Assembly (NCBI GenBank): GCA_041665185.1
Contig: JBAYJH010000097.1
Span: forward strand, 1 to 14,723
Length of the DNA stretch: 14,723 nucleotides
Direction: 5' to 3'
DNA from: JACRAR01 sp041665185
GTDB taxonomy: Bacteria > Pseudomonadota > Gammaproteobacteria > Burkholderiales > Rhodocyclaceae
Part shown: positions 1 to 6,427 of the stretch, piece by piece
Layout of the letters: each line of letters begins with the position of its first letter
Numbering within the stretch: the first letter of the stretch is position 1
Notes under the pieces: model-generated
What the model was told of the DNA's origin: nothing
What the model saw: only the letters and a program-made list of their open reading frames with translations
Databases searched by the model: none
Position numbers and translations under genes: made by a program

Positions 1-140
1 CACAGCGGCGTCAGGATGGCGAACAGTCCGGCAACCAGACGCGCGCGCGTGACGATGACCGTGGCGCGGCGTATGACCATCGGAGGGTTGTGATCGCGCG
101 GACTCAGGAGCCAGCCAAATTCCTGCGGGCTCAGGTCCAC
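1..140 (-). CDS. N-terminal fragment of an unidentified membrane protein (possible sensor or signalling protein)
   Basis: A minus-strand reading frame stays open from the window edge and gives a start-like N-terminus. If it begins at the GTG at 138-140, about 20 mostly polar residues precede a basic stretch (VIRRATVIVTRARLV) and the beginning of a hydrophobic segment (AGLFAILTPL). An ATG at 78-80 in the same frame is an alternative start. Neither has a clear Shine-Dalgarno sequence, and the frame stays open some way further upstream. A basic patch running into a membrane segment near the N-terminus is common in membrane-bound sensor kinases and diguanylate cyclases, but that assignment is only an inference. 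The rest of the gene is outside the window. Confidence 0.4.
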   Translation of the reverse strand, partial: MDLSPQEFGWLLSPRDHNPPMVIRRATVIVTRARLVAGLFAILTPL

Positions 141-446
141 CAGAAGCGAAGAGCAGATTTGGTGGAAGATCCGCGATACATTATTGTGCACGTCAAGTAT
201 CCCATTAATTGGATGCGGCCTATTCGCGGATTCCCCATCCGTGCGCCGATCCCGCTTGCGTCTTCCCCCCTATTTACGCGCCCATCGCTAGGGGAATGTC
301 CGCAGCCTTGCTGCGACTTGCGATCCACATTGTCAAATTAGTGCTTGCGGACGGTAAAAGTAATACCCCGATCGCCCTATTTTGAATACCATAAGGACGG
401 TAGGCACAACGGCCGGTTCGAGTTGGTCCGTAGGCACCGTGGGGGC
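141..446. other. Intergenic stretch between the left-edge gene and the adenylate cyclase
   Basis: About 300 bases with no convincing gene. Short frames exist on both strands but have no recognisable domain, ribosome binding site or compositional support. It is less GC-rich than its surroundings. The octamer GGACGGTA occurs at 349-356 and 395-402. A 13-base imperfect direct repeat (395-407 and 425-437, 11 of 13 matching, offset exactly 30) lies just past the stop codon of the cyclase. No hairpin followed by a T-run was found for termination of the cyclase transcript. Confidence 0.5.
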
Positions 447-2735
447 TTATTTCGACTCCATTATCCAGACTCCCGACCAGTCGTCAGGTGGTGGCGTCTG
501 TTTCAGCAGTCGCGCGCGTTCAATGTAAAGTTGGCTGGGCTTGTCGTTGGCATTGATGGCAAGACACTCCCCGAAGATTTTCGTTGCGGCATCCCACCTG
601 CGTGCGCGATAGGCGGACAGCCCCTCCTTGAACAATCCAAGCAACTCGCCAAGGCCGGGAAAGCTCTCCTTGTCGTGGTAGGCAAGAATTTCGTATATCG
701 CCACCGGCTGGGTCTTGCCCTTGACCACCACCAGGTCGATCTCGCGCTGGCGGTAGGTGCCTTGCAGCTTGCGCATGGTGAATTCGCTGATGAGAATCTT
801 CGTGCCGTATTGCTTGCAGGCGGATTCCAGGCGGGACGCGAGATTCACTCCGTCGCCGATTATCGTGAAATCCATGCGCTTGTTCGAGCCGATATTGCCG
901 GAAACCACGATATCGGTATTCAAGCCGATGCCGATGTTGACTGGCGGCTTGCCTTCCGAAATTCGCTGGCCATTCCATTTGTTGAGCGTTCCCATCATGG
1001 CAATGGATGCGCGCATCGCCCGATCGGCATCGTCCTCATGGGCGACGGGGATGCCAAACGCCGCCATGATGGCATCGCCGATGAACTTGTCGAGCATCCC
1101 GCCCTCATGCTGGATGCAGTCCACCATCAGCGTGAAGTATTCGTTGAGAAGTGCCACCGTGCCCTGAGCGCCAAGCTGTTCGGTGAGGGTGGTGAATCCC
1201 CGGATGTCGGAGAACATGACCGTGCTCTCGACGTTTTGCCCGCCCAGCAATTCGGCGCCGCTAGCCACCAGGCGGTCGGCGATTCCCGGATCCATGTAAC
1301 GCGACATGGTCGACTTGAGGCGCTTTTCACTGCTGATGTCTTCAATCACCATCATCGAACCGATGCGCTTCTGGTCGATGTTCAGCAGCGACTGCGCAGT
1401 GAAATTCACGGAAAGCTTTTCTCCGTCGACTTGCAGCGGCGCATCCACCATGCTCTGCTGCTCGCCGGTTTGCATGACCCGATCCAGCTTCTCCATGATC
1501 CAGGCATTGTCGGCAGTAAAGAGCTCAGCGGCAGGACGGTGCAGGAGGTCGGCCGCGGCAACCCTCAGGAGGCGTGCGCAAGCGGCGTTGCAGGTAGCGA
1601 TCTTGCCCGCCTCGTCCAGTGTTATCAAGCCGTTTGACATCGATTCCAGCATCGCCTCGTTGTAATTCCTCATCGTCTGCACGTCGGCAAACAACTTGGC
1701 ATTTTCCAGGGCGATCGACACCTGGGCGGTGAACGCATGCAGGCGCGCTTCATCCTCCTGCGAAAATGGCCCACCGTGCTTATTGAGAACCTGGGTCACG
1801 CCGATGGTCCTGCCTTGCTTGTTGATCACCGGAACACACAGGATGGAACGCGTGAAGAAGCCGGTCTTCTTGTCGAACGCCGGATTGAAGCGCAAGTCCG
1901 CATAGGCATAGGGAATATTGATCGTCTTGCTGGACATGAACACCGCGCCGGCAATTCCGACATGGCTGGGCAGGCGTATCTGCAACGATTCGAGCCCCTG
2001 GCCAACTTCCGACCATAGCTCATGGGTCTTCTCGTCATGCAAGAACAGCGTCGAGCGCTCGGCATTGAGCATGCGCGTGGCCTCGCCCATGACTTTCTGC
2101 AACAACGAGCCGAGTTTGATATCGGAGGTCATCTCCGAAACGATGTTGATGAATTCCAGTTCCTGCTTGCGGATGTATTCCAGGCGTTCAATGAACTGGG
2201 CGCTCTGAAGCGCCAGTGACCCTTGTGCCACCATCGCTTCAAACAAGACCAGATCGCCATGGTTGAAGCGTCCCTTCCTCTTGTTGAGGGTTTGCGCCAC
2301 GCCGATGGTTTCACCCCGGGCGGTTTTGATCGGTACGCAAAGGATGTTGCGCGTCACGAAGCCGGTTTGTTCGTCAATGCTCCGGTTGAAACGCGGGTCC
2401 GCATATGGCTCATGGATGAACACGCTTTCGCCGGTGGTAAACACATATCCCGCCACGCCGCTGTTGTTGAGGATGCGTATCTCCCGCTGGAAACTGCCCA
2501 TCGCTACGCGGGAGTAGAGTTCATTGGTTTCCGGATCATTGAGAAACAGCGTCCCTCGCTCGGCCCGCAACTCGGCGGTGGTCATCTCGACCAGCACGTT
2601 GAGAACGGTGTCGAGAGAGTCGATGGCGGACATCTTGCGCGAAATGTCCAGCAGCAATTCCGTCTCGCGCAGCCTTTTCTTCAGCGCCGTGGCGTTGGCA
2701 GGGGGGCCGGCGGTGCGCATCGCTCTTTCGCTCAT
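447..2735 (-). CDS. GAF-GAF-PAS class III adenylate cyclase (CyaB1-like)
   Basis: Predicted soluble 762-residue enzyme making cAMP from ATP. Order: short N-terminal helix, GAF1 (about 40-185), GAF2 (about 205-350), PAS (about 357-465), class III cyclase domain (about 502-690), and a C-terminal TPR-like helical tail (about 695-745). Visible catalytic residues are the metal-binding D510 (FSDIRGFT) and D554 (DKFIGD), the adenine-selecting pair K550 and T624 (FTIIGD), and N631 and R635 (VNLASRLE). Lys plus Thr is the pairing of Anabaena CyaB1, so ATP is the likelier substrate than GTP. GAF2 has a full NKFDE signature (N318, K319, F324, D328, E329), typical of cyclic-nucleotide-binding GAFs; GAF1 has only N151, K152, F157 and D161. 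No membrane segment is seen. It lies 36 bp downstream of the coiled-coil gene and is probably co-transcribed. An ATG at codon 6 is an alternative start. Confidence 0.9.
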   Translation of the reverse strand: MSERAMRTAGPPANATALKKRLRETELLLDISRKMSAIDSLDTVLNVLVEMTTAELRAERGTLFLNDPETNELYSRVAMGSFQREIRILNNSGVAGYVFTTGESVFIHEPYADPRFNRSIDEQTGFVTRNILCVPIKTARGETIGVAQTLNKRKGRFNHGDLVLFEAMVAQGSLALQSAQFIERLEYIRKQELEFINIVSEMTSDIKLGSLLQKVMGEATRMLNAERSTLFLHDEKTHELWSEVGQGLESLQIRLPSHVGIAGAVFMSSKTINIPYAYADLRFNPAFDKKTGFFTRSILCVPVINKQGRTIGVTQVLNKHGGPFSQEDEARLHAFTAQVSIALENAKLFADVQTMRNYNEAMLESMSNGLITLDEAGKIATCNAACARLLRVAAADLLHRPAAELFTADNAWIMEKLDRVMQTGEQQSMVDAPLQVDGEKLSVNFTAQSLLNIDQKRIGSMMVIEDISSEKRLKSTMSRYMDPGIADRLVASGAELLGGQNVESTVMFSDIRGFTTLTEQLGAQGTVALLNEYFTLMVDCIQHEGGMLDKFIGDAIMAAFGIPVAHEDDADRAMRASIAMMGTLNKWNGQRISEGKPPVNIGIGLNTDIVVSGNIGSNKRMDFTIIGDGVNLASRLESACKQYGTKILISEFTMRKLQGTYRQREIDLVVVKGKTQPVAIYEILAYHDKESFPGLGELLGLFKEGLSAYRARRWDAATKIFGECLAINANDKPSQLYIERARLLKQTPPPDDWSGVWIMESK

Positions 2736-2771
2736 GTTGCCAACCCGCCGCTCTCCGCCGAGTGGATCAAG

Positions 2772-3320
2772 TCAATCACGATTCTGCTGCCCGAATGTCT
2801 GGCGCATCACACTGATGGTTTCATGCAGCTGGGAAATCTCCGCTTGGGCGCCTTGGCGCTCGATCTGAAGTGCATTGTTCATGTCGAACTGGGCCAGTTC
2901 CAGTTGCTCGCGGAGTGCGCTGGCCATTGCTCGGAGCTGCTCGATTTCGTTGGCGGCCGCCGCATGCGCTGCCTGAACGCGTGCCTCGCTGTCCATTCGG
3001 TTCGTTTCAAGCGCGCTGCGCAAGGCCCCGGCGGTTCCCTTCAACTGCTGAATTTCCCCCTGGCTGGCTGCCAGCGCCGCCTGCACCTCCTGCTCGCGAC
3101 GCATGTGCGCGCGTTCCAGCTCGTCGCGCAAGGCAGCGACCGCGCCGTGCAGTTGCAGGATTTCCTGATTGGCATCGCGCTTCGCTTCCTGTACGACACC
3201 TTCCCGAGCGACGATCATCCTTTCGATCTCAGCGCGCAACTCCAGCACGGTGCGTTGCAGATCGCGGACTTGACCTGCAAGATCGTCCTCCCCGGCATTT
3301 GTGATGTCCGTCTTCGTCAT
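2772..3320 (-). CDS. Coiled-coil protein made of 36-residue repeats
   Basis: A 182-residue protein of unknown function, rich in Ala, Gln, Glu and Arg, with no signal peptide or membrane segment. After a 14-residue polar leader it consists of four full 36-residue repeats (15-50, 51-86, 87-122, 123-158) and a 24-residue partial fifth. The shared core is x-x-E-I-x-Q-L then A-L-R-x-x-L-E. Hydrophobic positions follow 3-4 spacing, so each repeat is about five heptads plus one extra residue, which should give a long parallel coiled coil. It is the first gene of a two-gene unit with the adenylate cyclase, so it may be a scaffold, localiser or partner of that enzyme; this is inference from adjacency. 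The Shine-Dalgarno sequence before the ATG is weak. Confidence 0.75.
   Translation of the reverse strand: MTKTDITNAGEDDLAGQVRDLQRTVLELRAEIERMIVAREGVVQEAKRDANQEILQLHGAVAALRDELERAHMRREQEVQAALAASQGEIQQLKGTAGALRSALETNRMDSEARVQAAHAAAANEIEQLRAMASALREQLELAQFDMNNALQIERQGAQAEISQLHETISVMRQTFGQQNRD
2775..3278 (-). repeat. 4.7 tandem copies of a 108-bp (36-codon) repeat
   Basis: The repeats encode most of the coiled-coil protein. Copies lie at 3171-3278, 3063-3170, 2955-3062 and 2847-2954, with a partial copy at 2775-2846. By hand count, copies two and three are identical at 18 of 36 residues, and copies three and four at 13 of 36. Register is kept without gaps across all copies. The modest identity points to old duplications rather than recent expansion. 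Confidence 0.75.
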
Positions 3321-3679
3321 CGCTGCTTACTGCCTGGTGAACGCACCATTTGCCCGCTTTCCTGGGGTAGGCTCGTGCCTGCGGCAATCTTCATCGGGAA
3401 TATTCAATGCAACCGCCTGCGTCACGCTCACTTTCCAGCTTAGTCAATTCTGCCGCTGGCGTATGCTTTTTCACTTCCGACCCTGCCGGTCGCGGGTCGC
3501 GGGTCGCGGGTCGCAGGCGATAGCCACGCCGAAGGCGGGTAGCCGAGGGGCTCCCATACGAGTGATTGCTGCTGCGACGGAACACCCGGAAAGACCTGTG
3601 CCGGCTAAAATGTCGTCATCGGTGAGAATGCAACGCCTTCAGGTTTCGCAGCCCAATTGATCGACAACGCCCGGCGACG
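3321..3679. other. Divergent intergenic region between the cyclase unit and the MFS gene
   Basis: About 360 bases between two divergently transcribed genes, so it should hold both promoters. No strong sigma70 promoter is visible on either strand. On the minus strand a TTGACT near 3442-3447 could be a -35 box, but no good -10 box follows at the right distance. The region contains the 7-bp tandem repeat at 3488-3515 and a small GC hairpin (CGCC-GAA-GGCG). No coding frame here has domain or start-site support. Confidence 0.5.
3488..3515. repeat. Four tandem copies of the heptamer GGTCGCG
   Basis: Three exact GGTCGCG units (3488-3494, 3495-3501, 3502-3508) are followed by a fourth with one change (GGTCGCA, 3509-3515). 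The array lies in the intergenic region between divergent genes. Such short tandem repeats can change copy number by replication slippage. Whether this one affects either promoter cannot be told from a single sequence. Confidence 0.85.
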
Positions 3680-4816
3680 ATGGTCATGAATGCCCAATTG
3701 CCGCGTCTGGTCGCCGCGCAAATCTGCATCCACGGGTGTTTGACCGGGCTGCGCATGGCGGCGCCGCTGTGGGCGCTGCGCACCTATGATAACGCCATGA
3801 TCGCCGGTCTGTTGCTGGCGCTGTTTGCGATATCGCAAGTGTTTCTTGCCTTGCCGGCAGGGCGCTACGTGGATCGCCATGGCCTGACCCGCCCCATCGG
3901 CATCAGTGTCCTGCTCGCTTGTGCTGGCGCGGGTTTCGCCGCACTTCACCCAGCCATCTATACGCTGGCGCTGGGGGCAATGCTGACTGGGGCGGCGAGC
4001 GGACTGACGATAATCGCCCTGCAACGTCACATCGGACATATGGCGCGTGATGGTGCCGATCGTCGGCGGTTATTCAGCTGGCTTGCCATCGGGCCGTCGG
4101 TTTCGAATGTCGTCGGGCCGATGCTCGCCGGTGTCGCCATCGACGCGGCCGGATTTCGTGCGGGCTTTGCCGCACTGGCTCTGCTGCCCCTGTTGACCTG
4201 GCTGGCTGCGCGCGGCATGGCCGCGAGGACGGTGCATGTCGCTGCCGTTGGCGGCAGCGGTCGCGCCTGGCATTTGTTGCGCCGGCCGAAGTTTGCCCAT
4301 CTACTGTTCGTGAACTGGCTGCTGGCCAGCAGTTGGGAGGTTTATACCTTCATGGTGCCGGTCATCGGCCACCACCAGGATTTCAGTGCCTCGGCCATCG
4401 GTATGATACTTGGCGTCTTCGCCGCGGCAACGGCGGCGGTTCGCGTGCTCATGCCCTGGCTGGGCAAGCGCTTGCGCGAACGCCAGGTGTTGATTGCCGC
4501 GCTGATAACCACGGCCTTGATGTTCGCAATCTTTCCCCTGCTGACCAGTCCGCTGAGCATGGCCGCCGGCTCCATCGTCCTGGGACTGGCGCTGGGTTCG
4601 GTGCAACCGATGATCATGAGCAACCTGCACCAATTGGTGCCGCCCGAGCGCGTCGGCGAGGCGATTGCCTTGCGGCTGATGGTCATCAATGCCTCCAGCG
4701 TGGTCATGCCGTTGATACTCGGATCCGCCGGAGTCGTGCTGGGGACCAGCATGGTGTTCTGGGTGGTCGGCGGTGCGGCGGCGGGAGGGGCCTGGGTGGC
4801 GCGGCGCATCAGCTGA
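3680..4816 (+). CDS. Major facilitator superfamily transporter
   Basis: A 378-residue integral inner-membrane protein with about 12 hydrophobic segments, near the lower end of MFS lengths. The diagnostic loop 2-3 motif A is seen as GRYVDRHG at about residues 61-68, after the second membrane segment. A polar central loop rich in Arg (about 190-205, around GRAWHLLRRPK) separates the two six-helix halves. The overall look is of a drug- or metabolite-efflux type MFS_1 protein; the substrate cannot be inferred. It is monocistronic on the plus strand, with 256 bp to the next gene, and is divergent from the cyclase unit. Start is uncertain between the ATG at 3680 and another ATG two codons later (3686); both have poor Shine-Dalgarno sequences. 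Confidence 0.85.
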   Translation: MVMNAQLPRLVAAQICIHGCLTGLRMAAPLWALRTYDNAMIAGLLLALFAISQVFLALPAGRYVDRHGLTRPIGISVLLACAGAGFAALHPAIYTLALGAMLTGAASGLTIIALQRHIGHMARDGADRRRLFSWLAIGPSVSNVVGPMLAGVAIDAAGFRAGFAALALLPLLTWLAARGMAARTVHVAAVGGSGRAWHLLRRPKFAHLLFVNWLLASSWEVYTFMVPVIGHHQDFSASAIGMILGVFAAATAAVRVLMPWLGKRLRERQVLIAALITTALMFAIFPLLTSPLSMAAGSIVLGLALGSVQPMIMSNLHQLVPPERVGEAIALRLMVINASSVVMPLILGSAGVVLGTSMVFWVVGGAAAGGAWVARRIS

Positions 4817-4865
4817 AGGCAATTGATCTGGCGAGCTGGCGATTGGCACTGCGCGATGATTCGTG

Positions 4866-4898
4866 GTGATCATGGCGCGCGAGCGCTCCCATGACCAT
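4866..4898. terminator. Possible stem-loop downstream of the MFS gene
   Basis: An inverted repeat TCATGG (4870-4875) / CCATGA (4889-4894) extends outward by about three further pairs after one mismatch. Inside, CGC/GCG can pair around a GCGA loop with a three-base bulge. It lies about 50 bp after the MFS stop codon. There is no T-run, so it is not a canonical intrinsic terminator and could have another role. Confidence 0.25.
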
Positions 4899-5016
4899 GA
4901 GCTTGGCCATCTACGGGGAGATTGACGAAACTTATACCCGCGTAACCATTACTGATTTGCATGTCGCCAGGCGCCGGATTATCTTGCCTGCAAGACGATC
5001 CGACTGCATGCTGGCG

Positions 5017-5032
5017 CCGGCGGGGCCGCCGG
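5017..5032. other. Perfect GC-rich inverted repeat upstream of the CBS-domain gene
   Basis: CCGGCGG (5017-5023) and CCGCCGG (5026-5032) are exact reverse complements separated by GG. As RNA this would be a very stable short hairpin about 30 nt before the Shine-Dalgarno sequence of the next gene, so it would sit in its leader if transcription starts upstream. No T-run follows, which argues against a simple terminator. Confidence 0.5.
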
Positions 5033-5072
5033 AATGACCGCGTAAAGTCCCCATTTCAAGAGAGGAGAAACC

Positions 5073-5477
5073 ATGACCACCATTTCCGATATTCTCGGTT
5101 CAAGAAAAGGCACGGTTATTTCGATCGGTTCGGCGGACTCCGTTCACGACGCCCTGGTGCAGATGGAGAAGCACGATGTGAGCGCTTTGCTGGTCATGGA
5201 TCAGGGGAAGCTCGTCGGGATCGTGTCGGAGAAAGACTATGCCCGCAAGGTGGTGCTCCAGGGCCGCACTTCAAAGGAGACCAAGGTGGGCGAAATCATG
5301 GTCGAGCACGATCGTCTGCTCTTCGCCACCTTGAAAATGACTCAACGGGAAGCCATCACTCTCATGTCCGAAAACCAGATCCGCCACCTTCCGGTCCTGG
5401 ACGGCAAGAAGAAGGTGGTCGGCGTCATCTCCATCCGCGACTTCAGCTTTATCGAAGATCCGGAAGTCGAAGAGTGA
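5073..5477 (+). CDS. Two-CBS-domain protein
   Basis: A 134-residue soluble protein made of little more than a tandem pair of CBS domains (about 12-60 and 75-125), the Bateman module that usually binds adenine nucleotides. Typical elements are V-DAL--M--H-VSALLV with GIVSEKDYARK in the first half, and EAI-LM-----RHLPVLD with VVGVISIRDF in the second. Free-standing CBS pairs of this size are common in proteobacteria and are thought to sense energy charge or regulate partner enzymes; no partner is evident here. The start is well supported by GAGGAGA at 5062-5068, four bases before the ATG. It appears to be its own transcription unit. Confidence 0.85.
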   Translation: MTTISDILGSRKGTVISIGSADSVHDALVQMEKHDVSALLVMDQGKLVGIVSEKDYARKVVLQGRTSKETKVGEIMVEHDRLLFATLKMTQREAITLMSENQIRHLPVLDGKKKVVGVISIRDFSFIEDPEVEE

Positions 5478-5683
5478 GTCTCGGATAGCAAACAGCAAAC
5501 GGGTGCGCCCTGAAACGCGATGTTCGGCGGCCGCGTCGCCGCATGCCTTGAGATTCGCCCGTCGCCGCATTCCGCAGGTCGCACCGCGTTTCCGGCAGGT
5601 TGTCGCATACCACTGGAAGTCCCGAAACGGCTCTAATAGAGTGACGTTCATGGCGCAGATGCGCAGCGTTCCGGGAGATCGAA

Positions 5684-5896
5684 ATGAACTCAATTATCGC
5701 GGTAAGCAAGCAGACCAAGGGCCTGGTTGGACTCGTCGCAATCGTCGCAACCGTATTCACTTGTGGTGGCACCCTGACCCTTGCCGAGCACTACTCGCGC
5801 TCCAGCATGGACGGCCGGGACTATCTCGCGGCATCCCAGCAAGGGGTACCAGCCGATCTGAAGCAGGCGAGCCCGCTAAAGTCGCGGCTTGGTTAG
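5684..5896 (+). CDS. Small single-pass membrane protein, unknown function
   Basis: A 70-residue hypothetical protein. Residues about 13-35 are hydrophobic (GLVGLVAIVATVFTCGG) and form either one membrane segment or an uncleaved signal anchor. The remaining C-terminal half is polar. A GGGAG Shine-Dalgarno sequence lies about seven bases before the ATG, which supports a real gene. Its stop is only 25 bp before the preferred start of the SHOCT-PspC gene, so the two may be co-expressed. I recognise no family. Confidence 0.55.
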   Translation: MNSIIAVSKQTKGLVGLVAIVATVFTCGGTLTLAEHYSRSSMDGRDYLAASQQGVPADLKQASPLKSRLG

Positions 5897-5911
5897 GCAC
5901 ACAAATCAGAT

Positions 5912-5915
5912 GGAG
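5912..5915 (+). promoter_or_regulatory. Ribosome binding site that sets the SHOCT-PspC start
   Basis: GGAG lies six bases before the ATG at 5922. The frame is open from a TTG at 5889 and an ATG at 5910, but neither has such a site, so translation most likely begins at 5922. Confidence 0.55.
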
Positions 5916-5921
5916 CATTCG

Positions 5922-6233
5922 ATGACCATGGCCGACGAGCTCATCAAGCTCGAACAACTGCGCGAACGCGGCAGCTTGACGAACGAAGAATTCGCCAGGG
6001 CCAAAGCGCGACTGTTGGAATCTCCGGTGCCAGCCACCGCAGTGCCTCCCCGAGTTAACGGGTTTCGTCGCTCCAAGACCGACCGCTGGCTCGGCGGCCT
6101 GTGCGGCGGTCTCGCGGTGGAGACCGGCGTGGATGCCTGGGTCTGGCGGTTGGTGTTCACCTTGTTGTTCCTCGCATGCGGCTTTGGGATCGTCCTGTAC
6201 ATCCTGTTCTGGATCTTCGTTCCGAGCGAGTAG
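5922..6233 (+). CDS. SHOCT-PspC domain membrane protein
   Basis: A 103-residue protein with two modules. Residues about 4-33 (ELIKLEQLRERGSLTNEEFARAKARLL) match a SHOCT domain, a short helical oligomerisation element. Residues about 47-103 match a PspC domain: the basic RWLGGLCGGLA motif followed by one strongly hydrophobic membrane segment ending in FWIFVPSE. PspC proteins belong to the phage-shock envelope-stress response, but no pspA or pspB is nearby, so a direct role in that system is not shown. SHOCT is more often C-terminal, and here it precedes the membrane part. It follows the small membrane protein gene closely. The last codons and the stop are duplicated in tandem immediately downstream. 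Confidence 0.8.
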   Translation: MTMADELIKLEQLRERGSLTNEEFARAKARLLESPVPATAVPPRVNGFRRSKTDRWLGGLCGGLAVETGVDAWVWRLVFTLLFLACGFGIVLYILFWIFVPSE

Positions 6234-6263
6234 CCTCGATCCACGCGAGTAGCCTCGATCCAC
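6226..6263. repeat. 19-bp tandem duplication spanning the SHOCT-PspC stop codon
   Basis: GCGAGTAGCCTCGATCCAC occurs twice with no spacer (6226-6244 and 6245-6263). The first copy contains the final Glu codon and the TAG stop; the second copy is wholly downstream. The exact identity suggests a recent slippage or duplication that left the protein unchanged. Confidence 0.9.
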
Positions 6264-6328
6264 GGCCGCGTCCGCTTGCCGCGGAAAATCAGTCCAATTG
6301 TTTTCTGGTCACGCCTTCTGCGCGAGCA

Positions 6329-6356
6329 GCCAGGCGCCTCGCCCTGGGCGTTTCTT
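6329..6356 (+). terminator. Possible intrinsic terminator after the SHOCT-PspC gene
   Basis: GCCAGG (6329-6334) can pair with CCTGGGC (6343-6349) with one bulged G, giving a six-pair stem over an eight-base loop. TTTCTT (6351-6356) follows almost directly. It lies about 95 bp after the SHOCT-PspC stop and before the catabolic operon promoter. The T-run is imperfect, so support is moderate. Confidence 0.35.
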
Positions 6357-6360
6357 GAGG

Positions 6361-6393
6361 GCGGCTTAGCATTGCGGCGATCCAAGAAGCCGC
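6361..6393. other. 7-bp inverted repeat abutting the -35 box
   Basis: GCGGCTT (6361-6367) and AAGCCGC (6387-6393) are exact reverse complements 19 bases apart. The right arm ends at the base directly before the TTGACA of the operon promoter. It could be an activator site, a hairpin belonging to the upstream transcript, or chance. Confidence 0.4.
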
Positions 6394-6421
6394 TTGACAA
6401 AAAATTATACGGTCGTATAGT
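6394..6421 (+). promoter_or_regulatory. Sigma70-type promoter of the catabolic/transport operon
   Basis: A consensus -35 box TTGACA (6394-6399) is followed after 16 bases by TATAGT (6416-6421), five of six matching the -10 consensus. The region is AT-rich in an otherwise GC-rich setting. It lies about 80 bp before the start of the first operon gene. The -10 box overlaps the right arm of the first palindromic operator, the usual geometry for repression. Confidence 0.7.
6406..6419. promoter_or_regulatory. Operator site 1 (probable TetR-family binding site)
   Basis: A perfect palindrome, TATACG-GT-CGTATA, lies between and over the -35/-10 elements of the promoter. The size and form fit TetR-family operators. 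The likely ligand is the TetR regulator encoded second in the operon, an inference from position. Confidence 0.65.
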
Positions 6422-6427
6422 CTGTTT

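Noticed and set aside
90..341. Plus-strand 83-codon frame at the left end
   Set aside because: No recognisable domain or ribosome binding site, and it overlaps the better-supported start of the left-edge minus-strand gene.
345..1637. Long plus-strand open frame opposite the adenylate cyclase
   Set aside because: It lies mainly antisense to a gene with clear domains and catalytic residues, has no ribosome binding site and reads as no known family; GC-rich coding DNA gives such shadows.
2223..3443. Long plus-strand open frame opposite the cyclase start and the coiled-coil gene
   Set aside because: Antisense to two supported genes; composition is His/Leu/Arg-rich with no domain.
3488..3515. 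Possible CRISPR-like array
   Set aside because: The 7-bp units are directly adjacent with no spacers, and there are no cas genes.
4922..4950. Promoter for the CBS-domain gene (TTGACG at 4922-4927)
   Set aside because: No acceptable -10 box at 16-18 bases; the best match is at the wrong spacing.
5633..5645. Short palindrome CTCTAATAGAG before the small membrane protein gene
   Set aside because: An 11-bp odd palindrome without a promoter context or a second copy; chance is a sufficient explanation.
5684..6233. Toxin-antitoxin pair from two adjacent small genes
   Set aside because: The second gene is a clear SHOCT-PspC protein and the first has no toxin or antitoxin features beyond a membrane segment.
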